From positions 1-59,593 of the forward strand of contig NZ_LZKI01000183.1 of NCBI RefSeq assembly GCF_001672755.1: a stretch of DNA of 59,593 bases, in the 5' to 3' direction. Shown here one piece after another: positions 7,272 through 15,363 of this stretch. This DNA is from Mycobacterium colombiense. GTDB taxonomy: Bacteria > Actinomycetota > Actinomycetes > Mycobacteriales > Mycobacteriaceae. The position numbers were made by a program, and so were the translations under genes. Within the stretch, counting starts at the first letter, position 1. Each line of letters begins with the position of its first letter. The notes beneath the pieces were generated by a model. It had not been told where the DNA came from, ran no database searches, and was given only the letters and a program-made list of their open reading frames with translations.

Positions 7272-7979
7272 ATGCAGACCCGCCGCCGTATATCGGCCGT
7301 CATCGCATCCCTGACCCTCGCCACCGCCTTGATCGCCGGTTGTTCGTCGGGCTCGAAGCAGAGCAGCGCGCCGCTCCCCGACGGCACCACCTTGGTCAAG
7401 CAGTCGGCCGACGCCACCAAGAAGGTCCAGAGCGCGCACATCGCGCTGAGCATCCAGGGCAAGATCCCCGGGCTACCCATCAAGACGCTGACCGGTGACC
7501 TCACCACGGCACCGGCCACCGCCGCGTCGGGCAACGCCACGATCACCCTGGGCGGCTCGGACATCGACGCCAACTTCGTGGTGCTCGACGGAACCCTGTA
7601 CGCCACCCTCACCCCGAACAAGTGGAGTGACTTCGGCAAGGCCTCCGACGTCTACGACGTCTCGGTGCTGCTGAACCCCGACAACGGGCTGGGCAACGCG
7701 CTGGCCAACTTCAGCAACGCCAAGGCCGAGGGCCGGGACAACATCAACGGGCAGAACACCATCCGCATCACCGGCAACGTCTCGGCCGACGCGGTGAACA
7801 AGATCGTGCCGCAGTTCAACGCGACGCAGCCGGTGCCGAGCACAGTGTGGGTCCAGGAGACCGGTGACCACCAGCTGGTCCAGGCCAATCTGCAGAAGAG
7901 CTCCGGCAACTCCGCCCAGATCACCCTGTCCAACTGGGGCGAGCAGGTTCAGGTCACCAAGCCCCCGGTGAGCTCGTGA
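7272..7979 (+). CDS. lprG: Lipoprotein LprG (triacylated glycolipid carrier)
   Basis: A 235-residue lipoprotein with a signal peptide and lipobox (LIAGC, lipidated Cys at residue 24). The LppX/LprG fold follows, with strongly conserved stretches such as TLGGSDIDANFVV, YATLTPNKWSDFG and NATQPVPSTVWVQETGDHQL. In M. tuberculosis LprG binds triacylated glycolipids and triacylglycerol and works with P55 in lipid export and drug tolerance. The stop overlaps the P55 start (GTGA at 7976-7979), so the two are translated as a coupled pair. The start is chosen from the TACGAT promoter. Confidence 0.93.
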   Translation: MQTRRRISAVIASLTLATALIAGCSSGSKQSSAPLPDGTTLVKQSADATKKVQSAHIALSIQGKIPGLPIKTLTGDLTTAPATAASGNATITLGGSDIDANFVVLDGTLYATLTPNKWSDFGKASDVYDVSVLLNPDNGLGNALANFSNAKAEGRDNINGQNTIRITGNVSADAVNKIVPQFNATQPVPSTVWVQETGDHQLVQANLQKSSGNSAQITLSNWGEQVQVTKPPVSS

Positions 7980-9556
7980 CCGCGGAGATCGCCGCCCCGA
8001 CCGGGCACCAAACCGGGCGCCGCGTCGCGATCAGCGCGGGCAGCCTGGCGGTCCTGCTGGGCGCCCTGGACGCCTACGTCGTCGTGACGATCATGCGCGA
8101 CATCATGACCGACGTTCACATCCCGATCAACCAGCTGCAGCGCATCACCTGGATCATCACGATGTACCTGCTGGGCTACATCGCCGCCATGCCGCTGCTG
8201 GGCCGCGCCTCCGACCGGTTCGGCCGCAAGCTGGTGCTGCAGGTCAGCCTGGCGCTGTTCATCGTCGGCTCGGTGGTCACCGCGCTGGCGGGCCACTGGG
8301 GCGATTTCCACCTGCTGGTCGGCGGCCGCACCATCCAGGGTGTGGCCAGCGGCGCGCTGTTGCCGGTCACCCTCGCCCTGGGCGCCGATTTGTGGGCGCA
8401 GCGCAACCGCGCCGGCGTGCTGGGCGGCATCGGCGCCGCGCAGGAACTCGGCAGCGTGCTGGGCCCGCTGTACGGGATCTTCATCGTCTTCCTGTTCCAC
8501 GACTGGCGCTACGTGTTCTGGATCAACGTGCCGCTGACCCTCATCGCGATGGTGATGATCCAGTTCAGCCTGCCGTCGCACGAACGGGTGGAGGAGCCGG
8601 AGAAGGTCGACCTGGTCGGTGGCGTGCTGCTGGCGGTCGCCCTGGGCCTCGCCGTGATCGGTCTGTACAACCCCCAACCCGACGGCAAGCAGATCCTGCC
8701 GAGCTACGGGCTGCCGCTGGTCATCGGCGCGGTCGTGGTCGCCGCGCTGTTCCTGATCTGGGAGCGCTTCGCGCGCACCCGACTGATCGAACCGGCGGGC
8801 GTACACTTCCGCCCGTTCCTGGCCGCGTTGGGCGCCTCGCTGTTCGCCGGTGCCGCGCTGATGGTGACGCTGGTCGACGTCGAGCTGTTCGGGCAGGGCG
8901 TGCTGGGACAGTCCCAGACCCAGGCCGCGGGGCTGCTGTTGTGGTTCCTGATCGCGCTGCCGATCGGGGCGGTGCTGGGCGGGTGGATCGCCACCCGGGT
9001 CGGTGACCGGATCATGACCTTCGTCGGGCTGATGATCGCGGCCTACGGCTACTGGCTGATCCACTTCTGGCGCCAAGACGTGATGAGCCAGAAGCACAAC
9101 GTTTTCGGGGTGTTCAGCGTGCCGGTGCTGCACGCCGACCTGCTCGTGGCCGGCGTGGGCCTGGGGCTGGTGATCGGGCCGCTGACCTCCGCCGCGCTGC
9201 GTGTGGTGCCGTCCGCCCAGCACGGCATCGCCTCGGCGGCGGTGGTGGTGGCCCGGATGACGGGCATGCTGATCGGTGTCGCCGCGCTCAGCGCGTGGGG
9301 CCTGTACCGGTTCAACCAGATCGTGGCGGGTCTGACGGCCGCGATCCCGGCCAACGCCACCCTGCTGGAGCGCATCGCCGCCCAGGGCACCATGTACCTC
9401 AAGGCCTTCGCCCAAATGTACGGCGACATATTCTCGGCCACCGTGGTGATCTGTATCGCCGGTGCGCTGCTGGGCCTGTTGATCGGCGGCCGCAAAGAGC
9501 ACGCCGAAGAGCCGGAAGTCCCCGAGCCGCAAGCGGTCTCGTTGGGCGAGCGCTAG
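7976..9556 (+). CDS. MFS efflux pump P55 (Rv1410c-like)
   Basis: A 526-residue major facilitator of the 14-helix (DHA2) drug:H+ antiporter type. It has the antiporter motif GALDAYVVVTIMRDI in helix 1, motif A as GRASDRFGRKLV, and GGRTIQGVASGALLPV in a later helix. The orthologue P55 (Rv1410c) exports lipids and drugs together with LprG in M. tuberculosis. The GTG start overlaps the lprG stop. The C-terminal tail is acidic (EEPEVPEPQ). Its stop codon overlaps the stop of convergent ribD in a CTAG. Confidence 0.93.
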   Translation: MTAEIAAPTGHQTGRRVAISAGSLAVLLGALDAYVVVTIMRDIMTDVHIPINQLQRITWIITMYLLGYIAAMPLLGRASDRFGRKLVLQVSLALFIVGSVVTALAGHWGDFHLLVGGRTIQGVASGALLPVTLALGADLWAQRNRAGVLGGIGAAQELGSVLGPLYGIFIVFLFHDWRYVFWINVPLTLIAMVMIQFSLPSHERVEEPEKVDLVGGVLLAVALGLAVIGLYNPQPDGKQILPSYGLPLVIGAVVVAALFLIWERFARTRLIEPAGVHFRPFLAALGASLFAGAALMVTLVDVELFGQGVLGQSQTQAAGLLLWFLIALPIGAVLGGWIATRVGDRIMTFVGLMIAAYGYWLIHFWRQDVMSQKHNVFGVFSVPVLHADLLVAGVGLGLVIGPLTSAALRVVPSAQHGIASAAVVVARMTGMLIGVAALSAWGLYRFNQIVAGLTAAIPANATLLERIAAQGTMYLKAFAQMYGDIFSATVVICIAGALLGLLIGGRKEHAEEPEVPEPQAVSLGER

Positions 9557-10578
9557 CCGCTACGCGGCACCAGGCTGAGCAACAGGTCGGGCCCGACCCG
9601 GTCGACGCCGTCGAACTGCCAGCGGAGCGCCCGCGCGATCGTGGACACGCCGACGTCGTCGACCGCGGTGACGGGGCCGCCCAGCAGCGTCGGCGCGACG
9701 TAGGCCAGGATCCGGTTGACCACCCCGGCGCGCAGGAAGGCACCCGCGAGCGTCGGGCCGCCCTCCAGCAGCACGTCGGTGCGGTCGGACACGGCCTTGA
9801 GCACCTCCATCGGGTCGTGCGTGCGGATCAGCATGGTTCGCGAATCGTCGTTGAGAACCTTTGCCTCCGAAGGTATTTCACGCATCCCGACCACCACTCG
9901 CAGCGGTTGCCGGTCGGCCAGCGAGCCGTCGGGCAGCCGCGCCGTCAGCGCCGGGTCGTCGGCCAGCACGGTGCCGGTGCCCACCACGATCGCGCCGGCG
10001 GCCGCACGCCGACGATGCAGATCGAGCCGCGAGGCCTCGCTGGAAATCCACTGACTGGAGCCGTCCGCGGCCGCGCTGCGTCCATCGACGCTGCTGGCGT
10101 ATTTCCAGGTCAGATGCGGCAGCCCGGTCCGTTGCTTGTGCAGCCACTCCCGCAGCGGGCCACCGGTCACCTCGTCGGCCAGCACCCCGGACTGCACCGC
10201 GACGCCGGCCTCCTCGAGCCGGGCCGCCCCACCGGCCGCCTCCGGGTTCGGGTCGGCGACGGCGTACACCACGGTGCCCACCTTCGCGTCGAGCAGGGCG
10301 TTCACACACGGCGGGGTTCTGCCGTAGTGGTTGCACGGCTCGAGGGTGACCACCACGGTGCCCCCGACCGCCAGATCGCCGGCCCGCCGCAGCGCCAGGA
10401 TCTCGGCGTGATCGCCACCGGCCGGTTCGGTGGCCCCGACGCCGACCACCTCGCCACCGGCATCCAGGATGACCGCCCCCACCGGTGGGTTCGGATACGT
10501 GGTCCCCTTGACGTGGTTGGACTGGTCGATCGCCAAGCGCATCGCGGCGTCAAGGCTGCCGCCCGGCGGAAGCGTCAT
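9553..10578 (-). CDS. ribD: Bifunctional riboflavin deaminase/reductase RibD
   Basis: A 341-residue enzyme for the second and third steps after GTP cyclohydrolase II. The N-terminal cytidine-deaminase-type domain has the zinc site DHAEIL and EPCNHYGRTPPC. The C-terminal domain is the 5-amino-6-(ribosylamino)uracil reductase of the DHFR-like RibD_C fold (KYASSVDGRSA, VVGTGTVLADDPALTAR, LLEGGPTLAGAFL). The ATG at 10578 overlaps the rpe stop by four bases, which puts ribD last in the fmt-rsmB-rpe-ribD run. In-frame upstream sequence is Arg-rich shadow of rpe and is excluded. Confidence 0.94.
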   Translation of the reverse strand: MTLPPGGSLDAAMRLAIDQSNHVKGTTYPNPPVGAVILDAGGEVVGVGATEPAGGDHAEILALRRAGDLAVGGTVVVTLEPCNHYGRTPPCVNALLDAKVGTVVYAVADPNPEAAGGAARLEEAGVAVQSGVLADEVTGGPLREWLHKQRTGLPHLTWKYASSVDGRSAAADGSSQWISSEASRLDLHRRRAAAGAIVVGTGTVLADDPALTARLPDGSLADRQPLRVVVGMREIPSEAKVLNDDSRTMLIRTHDPMEVLKAVSDRTDVLLEGGPTLAGAFLRAGVVNRILAYVAPTLLGGPVTAVDDVGVSTIARALRWQFDGVDRVGPDLLLSLVPRSG

Positions 10579-11273
10579 CGACGCAGATGCGGAGATGCGC
10601 CGGCGGCCTGGCGACGCAACGCGTCGATCGCGGCCTCCGGGTCGTCGGCGCCGTACACGGCCGACCCGGCGACGAAGCAATCGACGCCGGCCTCGGCGGC
10701 CTGCTCGATGGTGTCGGCGTTGATGCCGCCGTCGATCTCGACGAGGATCGTCAACTCCCCCGCCTCGATGAGCTTGCGCGCGGTGCGCACCTTGCTCAGC
10801 ACCTCGGGGATGAAACTCTGGCCGCCGAAGCCGGGCTCCACCGACATGATGAGCAGGGTGTCGAACTGCGGCAGGATTTCCAGGTAGGGCTCCAGCGGGG
10901 TCCCCGGCTTGACACTGATCCCCGCTTTGGCGCCTGCGGCCCGGATATCGCGGGCCACGCCGACCGGATTCTGGGTGGCCTCGGCGTGGAAGGTGACGTT
11001 GTACGCCCCCGCCTCCGCATAGGGAGGCGCCCAGCGGTCGGGATCCTCGATCATCAGGTGGCAGTCCATCGGGATGGTGGTGGCGGCCAGCAGGCTCTCC
11101 ACCACCGGCAGCCCGAAAGTCAGATTCGGCACGAAGTGGTTGTCCATCACGTCGACGTGCAGCCAGTCGGCCCCGGTCACGGCGGCGGCTTCGTCGGCGA
11201 GCCGGGAGAAGTCAGCGGCAAGGATCGACGGCGCGATCAGCGGCCCCTTTGGCGGTTCGGGGTTGCGAGGCAT
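10575..11273 (-). CDS. rpe: Ribulose-phosphate 3-epimerase
   Basis: Interconverts ribulose 5-phosphate and xylulose 5-phosphate in the pentose phosphate pathway. The 232-residue TIM barrel has all family signatures: IAPSILAADFSRLADE, HVDVMDNHFVPNLTFG, CHLMIEDPDRW, MSVEPGFGGQSFIPE and VEIDGGINADT. The ATG at 11273 (MPRNPEPPKG) gives the length of the M. tuberculosis homologue; a further upstream start at 11309 is also open. It supplies ribulose 5-phosphate, the RibBA substrate, and is coupled directly to ribD, so its operon placement fits riboflavin supply. Confidence 0.94.
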   Translation of the reverse strand: MPRNPEPPKGPLIAPSILAADFSRLADEAAAVTGADWLHVDVMDNHFVPNLTFGLPVVESLLAATTIPMDCHLMIEDPDRWAPPYAEAGAYNVTFHAEATQNPVGVARDIRAAGAKAGISVKPGTPLEPYLEILPQFDTLLIMSVEPGFGGQSFIPEVLSKVRTARKLIEAGELTILVEIDGGINADTIEQAAEAGVDCFVAGSAVYGADDPEAAIDALRRQAAGASPHLRR

Positions 11274-11325
11274 GAGCGCCAGACTACTGAGCCGCGCGGC
11301 CCGCTTCACATCCGGCGCGGCTCCG

Positions 11326-12789
11326 CTAACCCGCCTCGCGGCGCAGCGCGGCCGCGAACATCGCGTCGGTGCCGTGCCGGTGCGGCCACAGCTGGACGTG
11401 CGGCCCGTCCCCCAGGTCGGCGACGGGCTCGAACAACGGCCGGGTGTCCAGCGCGCTCACCGGGTGGCGGCGCAGCGCGTCGGCGACCACACCGACGGTC
11501 TCGGCCAGGTGCGGCGAGCAGGTGGCGTAGAGCACCACGCCGCCGGGGCGGGTCAGCGCGATCGCGGCCCCCAGCAACTCGCGCTGCAGCTTGGTCAGCG
11601 TCGGCACGTCGGCGGGTTGCCGCCGCCACCGGGCCTCCGGCCGGCGGCGCAGCGCCCCCAGCCCGGTGCAGGGCGCGTCGACGAGCACCCGGTCGAACGT
11701 CGGCTCCAGTTCCGTCTGCCGCCCGTCGACCCGCAGCACGTCGACCGGTAGGCCACGGGTGTTCTCTTCGACCAGGTCGGCGCGGCGCGGCGCCGGCTCC
11801 ACCGCGGTGAGCCGGAATCCGGGCTCCGGGTGCTGCTGCACGCCGAGGGACGCCAGCAGCGCCGTCTTCCCGCCCGGCCCGGCGCACAGGTCCAGCCACC
11901 GGCCGCTGTCGCCGTCGACCGGCGCCAGGGTCAGCGCCCACGCCACCAGCTGGCTGCCCTCGTCCTGGACCAGCGCGACACCGTCGCGCACCGGCGCCAG
12001 CCTCCCGGGATCACCGCCCGCGAGGTACACCGCATACGGCGAATAGCGGCCGACGGTCCCATCCACCGCGTCGGCCAACTCGGCGGCGGTCAGCGCCCCG
12101 GCGCGGGCGGCCAGGTGCACCTGGGGCCGCTCGTCGTCGCTGGCCAGCACCGCGTCGAGTTCGGTCGCGGCGGCACCCAACGCATCGGCGAACGCCTGGG
12201 CGATCCAGCGGGGGTGGGCATGCACGAACGCGGCGTGCCCGATCGGATCCTGCGCCGGGTCGGGGGCCAGGTCGGCGACCCAGGACTGCTCGTCGCGCCC
12301 GGAGATGGTGCGCAGCACCCCGTTGACGAAACTCGCTCGCGCCGAGTCGAATTCGATTCCGGCCTGCTCGACGGTGGTGGACACCGCGGCGTGCGCGTCG
12401 ACCCGGGTGCGCAGCAGCTGATACGCGCCGAGCCGCAGCAGGTCGAGCAACACCGGATCGATGGCCTGGGGCGAGCGCCCCGCGGCCGCGCCGATGACGG
12501 CGTCGAGCAGGCCCCGGGTGCGGCAGGTGCCGTAGGTGAGCTCGGTGGCGAACGCCGCGTCGCGGCCGGTGATTCCGCGTTCGCGCAGCAACGCCGGCAG
12601 CGCCAGGTTCGCGTAGGCATCGCGTTCGCTCACCGCCCGAAGCACGTCGAACGCGGCAGCGCGGGCCGGATCCAGGGGCCGGCGCGGCGGCCGGCGGTCG
12701 CGCTGCTGGGGCCGGCGGTCGCGCTGCTGCGGTCGCGGCGGCTTGCGTTCCGGGCGGCCGCGCTGCGGTCTGTCGCGCCCGGTGCTCAT
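11326..12789 (-). CDS. rsmB: 16S rRNA m5C967 methyltransferase RsmB/Fmu
   Basis: A 487-residue RNA cytosine-C5 methyltransferase. After an Arg/Gln/Pro-rich basic tail, the N-terminal NusB-like RNA-binding domain (ARAAAFDVLRAV, INGVLR-type helix as VNGVLRTI) precedes the SAM domain. The SAM domain has DLCAGPGGKTALLA and the two catalytic cysteines in DAPCTGLG and YATCSPH. The ATG at 12789 overlaps the fmt stop (ATGA), as is common for fmt-fmu pairs. The N-terminal tail is longer than in enteric homologues because of a short tandem repeat of PQQRDRR. Confidence 0.93.
   Translation of the reverse strand: MSTGRDRPQRGRPERKPPRPQQRDRRPQQRDRRPPRRPLDPARAAAFDVLRAVSERDAYANLALPALLRERGITGRDAAFATELTYGTCRTRGLLDAVIGAAAGRSPQAIDPVLLDLLRLGAYQLLRTRVDAHAAVSTTVEQAGIEFDSARASFVNGVLRTISGRDEQSWVADLAPDPAQDPIGHAAFVHAHPRWIAQAFADALGAAATELDAVLASDDERPQVHLAARAGALTAAELADAVDGTVGRYSPYAVYLAGGDPGRLAPVRDGVALVQDEGSQLVAWALTLAPVDGDSGRWLDLCAGPGGKTALLASLGVQQHPEPGFRLTAVEPAPRRADLVEENTRGLPVDVLRVDGRQTELEPTFDRVLVDAPCTGLGALRRRPEARWRRQPADVPTLTKLQRELLGAAIALTRPGGVVLYATCSPHLAETVGVVADALRRHPVSALDTRPLFEPVADLGDGPHVQLWPHRHGTDAMFAAALRREAG
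12689..12730. repeat. 2 x 21-bp tandem repeat in the 5' part of rsmB
   Basis: GGCCGGCGGTCGCGCTGCTG occurs at 12689-12708 and again at 12710-12729, a 21-bp period that encodes two copies of the heptad PQQRDRR in the basic N-terminal tail of RsmB. The unit is in frame, so copy-number change would only lengthen the tail. Confidence 0.8.
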
Positions 12790-13733
12790 GTCGCCCGCAC
12801 CCCGGGGTCGAGCCGGGCCCCGCGGGCCCAGTCCACCGCGTTCATGAATTTCTTTCCGGGCGGCTGGATCTGGTCCAGCCGCACCGGCTCGGATCCCGTG
12901 CCGACCCAGACGCTCTTGCGGTCGACGTGAATAGCGCCGGGCGGCAACGGTTCTGACGGCCCCGGCAGCGCGGAGGCCTCGGCGACCTGTATCGGCCCCA
13001 GTTTGATGCGCAGGTCGCCGATCAGCGTCCACGCGCCGGGGCTGGGGGTGACGGCGCGAATGCGACGATCCACGACCAGCGCCGGCAGGTCCCAGCGCAC
13101 CCGGGCCTGCTCGACGGTGATCTTGGGTGCGATGCTGACCCCGTCGGCGGGCTGCGGCACCGGCGTCAGCGTCGCGTCGGCGACGCCGTCCAGCGTGGTC
13201 GACAGCAGTGCCGCGCCCGAAACAGCCAGTCGCTCAAGCAGTTCCCCGGCGGTATCGGTCGGCCGGATGGTCTCGGTCACGACTCCGAAGATCGGGCCGG
13301 AGTCCAGGCTCGGCTCGATCTGGAACGTCGACGCGCCGGTGATGCTGTCGCCCGCGGCGATGGCCGCCTGCACCGGCGCGGCGCCGCGCCAGGCGGGCAG
13401 CAGCGAGAAGTGCAGGTTGATCCACCCCCGCGGCGGGACGGCCAGCAGGCCGTCGCGCAGCAGCGCGCCGTAGGCCACCACCGCGCAGCAGTCCGGTGCC
13501 AACTCCGACAGCTCCGCGACGAACTCGTCCGCGTTCGGCCGCGATGGCCGCAGCACGGGGATTCCACGATCGAGCGCCTCGCGGGCCACCGGCGACGGCT
13601 CCGGCTTGCCGCGCCGTCCGACCGCGGCGTCGGGCCGGGTCAGCACCGCGATCACCTCGTGCCGCGGTGAGTCGATGAGGCGGCGCAGTGCGGGTAGCGC
13701 GGGTTCGGGGGTTCCTGCGAAGACAAGGCGCAC
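12786..13733 (-). CDS. fmt: Methionyl-tRNA formyltransferase
   Basis: Formylates initiator Met-tRNA using 10-formyltetrahydrofolate. The 315-residue chain has the N-terminal formyltransferase Rossmann domain beginning MRLVFAGTPEPALPALRRL, the catalytic segment INLHFSLLPAWRGAAPVQAAI (Asn/His/Asp type), ITGASTFQIEPSLDSGPIF, and a C-terminal OB-like tRNA domain (PSPGAWTLIGDLRIKLGPI). It starts with GTG at 13733 and is the first gene of the leftward fmt-rsmB-rpe-ribD group. Confidence 0.95.
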   Translation of the reverse strand: MRLVFAGTPEPALPALRRLIDSPRHEVIAVLTRPDAAVGRRGKPEPSPVAREALDRGIPVLRPSRPNADEFVAELSELAPDCCAVVAYGALLRDGLLAVPPRGWINLHFSLLPAWRGAAPVQAAIAAGDSITGASTFQIEPSLDSGPIFGVVTETIRPTDTAGELLERLAVSGAALLSTTLDGVADATLTPVPQPADGVSIAPKITVEQARVRWDLPALVVDRRIRAVTPSPGAWTLIGDLRIKLGPIQVAEASALPGPSEPLPPGAIHVDRKSVWVGTGSEPVRLDQIQPPGKKFMNAVDWARGARLDPGVRAT

Positions 13734-13810
13734 CGGCCCAGTCTAGGAAGCGGCGCGCCCGGGCCCGACCCGACCGAGGCGGCCGGAAGTGCGTGCGTAC
13801 ACTGTTGCCT

Positions 13811-13834
13811 ATGGCTATTATTTCTGACAGCCAT
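13811..13834 (+). promoter_or_regulatory. Promoter/operator of the methyltransferase gene
   Basis: An inverted repeat (ATGGCT at 13811-13816, AGCCAT at 13829-13834) encloses TATTAT (13816-13821), a good -10 candidate, about 85 bases before the start at 13919. A repressor bound here would block the promoter. No clear -35 box was seen. Confidence 0.4.
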
Positions 13835-13918
13835 TGATTACCGGTGTGAGCCGCACTGGCGATTCACGTCGACAACGAGGTCGAAAGACAACCCTTCCCC
13901 TTTTCAAAGGAGGTCTAG

Positions 13919-14746
13919 ATGGCCCTCGACACCCCGATCAGTGACGCCTCGGTGGCCGCCACCCATCGCACGGTATGGGCGCTGGGCGACTACGCCCTGA
14001 TGGCCGAGGAGGTGATGGCTCCCCTCGGCCCCGCCCTGGTCAAAGCCACCGGCATCGGGCCCGGCGTCCGGGTCCTCGACGTCGCCGCCGGCTCGGGCAA
14101 CATCTCGCTGCCGGCCGCCGCCACGGGCGCCACCGTCGTGTCCACCGACCTCACCCCGGAGCTGTTGCAACGGTCGCAGGCCCGGGCGGCGGCCCGAGGC
14201 CTGACGATCGACTACCGGGAAGCCAACGCGCAGGCGCTGCCGTTCGGCAACGGCGAGTTCGACGTGGTCATGTCCGCGATCGGCGTGCAGTTCGCCCCCG
14301 ACCAGCAGCGCGCCGCCGCCGAACTGGTCCGGGTCTGCCGGCCGGGCGGCACGATCGGCGTGATCAGCTGGACCCCCGAGGGGTTCTTCGGCCGCATGCT
14401 TGCCACCATCCGGCCGTACCGCCCGAGCCTGTCGCACCCCGTGCCGCCGGCCGCGCTCTGGGGTCGCCCGCGTTACGTCGCAGCGCTGCTCGGCGACCAG
14501 ATCGGTGACCTCACCGCGACGCGAGGCATGTTGGCGGTCAACCGGTTCGACAGCGCCGAGGCCGTGCATGCCTACTTCAAGCAGCACTACGGCCCGACCA
14601 TCGAGGCGTACGCGAACATCGGCCACAACCGGGTGCTGGCCGCCGAACTCGACGCCCAACTCGTCGAACTCGCGCAGCAGCACCTGGCCAACGGCACGAT
14701 GGGCTGGGAGTACCTGCTGGTGACCGCCGAAAAGCGGGCCGACTAG
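13919..14746 (+). CDS. Class I SAM-dependent methyltransferase (Rv1405c-like)
   Basis: A 275-residue small-molecule-type methyltransferase. Motif I is VLDVAAGSGNISLPAA, with later motifs STDLTPELLQRS, FDVVMSAIGVQFAP and ELVRVCRPGGTIGVISW. It matches the Rv1403c/Rv1405c family, which in M. tuberculosis flanks the MarR gene Rv1404 and is induced in acid. An exceptionally strong ribosome binding site (AAAGGAGGT, 13906-13914) precedes the ATG. It converges on the MarR gene with only a two-base gap. The substrate is unknown. Confidence 0.88.
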   Translation: MALDTPISDASVAATHRTVWALGDYALMAEEVMAPLGPALVKATGIGPGVRVLDVAAGSGNISLPAAATGATVVSTDLTPELLQRSQARAAARGLTIDYREANAQALPFGNGEFDVVMSAIGVQFAPDQQRAAAELVRVCRPGGTIGVISWTPEGFFGRMLATIRPYRPSLSHPVPPAALWGRPRYVAALLGDQIGDLTATRGMLAVNRFDSAEAVHAYFKQHYGPTIEAYANIGHNRVLAAELDAQLVELAQQHLANGTMGWEYLLVTAEKRAD

Positions 14747-14748
14747 CC

Positions 14749-15234
14749 CTACAGGTCGATCTCGGCGTCCAGGTGGACGTCGGGCTCGCCGCCCGCGGCG
14801 GTGAAGGCCGTCAGGGCCCGCACCAGCCCGTGCCGCTCCGGCGGCGGCATCTTCGCCACAATCGCCGCGATCTCGGCGCGCCGGTGCGCGGTCACCTGGT
14901 GGACGACGTCGCGGCCGCGCGTGGTGAGCGCGGCGAGCAGCTCGCGCCGCGAAGTCGGGTGCGGCAGGCGGTCGATCAGCCCGGCGGCGACCAACCGGTC
15001 CACCATCCGGCCGGTGGCCGACGGCTGCACGCCCAGCAGACCGGCCAGCGTGGCCAGGTTGACGGGGCCGCGATTGGACAGGATCACCAGCGTCCGGAAC
15101 TGTGCGATGGTGATGGTCTCGTCGACCTGCCCGACGGAGCGAGCCGAAATGGCCATCAGCAAACGGGAGGCCGTCAGCAGGGCATCGGTGATGACGTCCA
15201 ATGACTCGTCAACTGTGGCGTTGTCGGTTGCCAT
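14749..15234 (-). CDS. MarR family regulator (Rv1404-like)
   Basis: A 161-residue MarR repressor. The winged helix reads LATLAGLLGVQPSATGRMVD, then RLVAAGLIDRLPHPTSRRELLAAL (wing), followed by the dimerisation helices. It corresponds to Rv1404, which in M. tuberculosis controls two flanking methyltransferase genes. Here only one methyltransferase (13919-14746) is next to it; the second copy expected between it and priA is absent. A 26-bp inverted repeat 45 bases upstream of its start is a likely autoregulatory operator. Confidence 0.88.
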   Translation of the reverse strand: MATDNATVDESLDVITDALLTASRLLMAISARSVGQVDETITIAQFRTLVILSNRGPVNLATLAGLLGVQPSATGRMVDRLVAAGLIDRLPHPTSRRELLAALTTRGRDVVHQVTAHRRAEIAAIVAKMPPPERHGLVRALTAFTAAGGEPDVHLDAEIDL

Positions 15235-15278
15235 ATCGCCCCTTCCCGGATGGTTTCCGGACCTCTCGGCGGCTAAGG

Positions 15279-15304
15279 ATTAGAAAGTGTAGCAACACTC
15301 TAAT
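15279..15304. promoter_or_regulatory. 26-bp inverted repeat upstream of MarR gene
   Basis: ATTAGA at the left end mirrors the right end CTAAT with a one-base offset, and inside them AGTGT and ACACT flank the four bases AGCA. A long AT-containing palindrome in this GC-rich DNA, immediately before a MarR gene, is a strong operator candidate. Confidence 0.6.
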
Positions 15305-15363
15305 GTCGTAAAACGAGATTATTGCATGCACATATTGTCGCCTAGGGTAACAGTCTGTGACGG

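Noticed and set aside
10575..11273. Asn in the Rpe motif DVMDNHFVPN where mycobacterial homologues often have Gly
   Set aside because: E. coli Rpe also reads DVMDN at this place, so it is normal variation and not an active-site loss.
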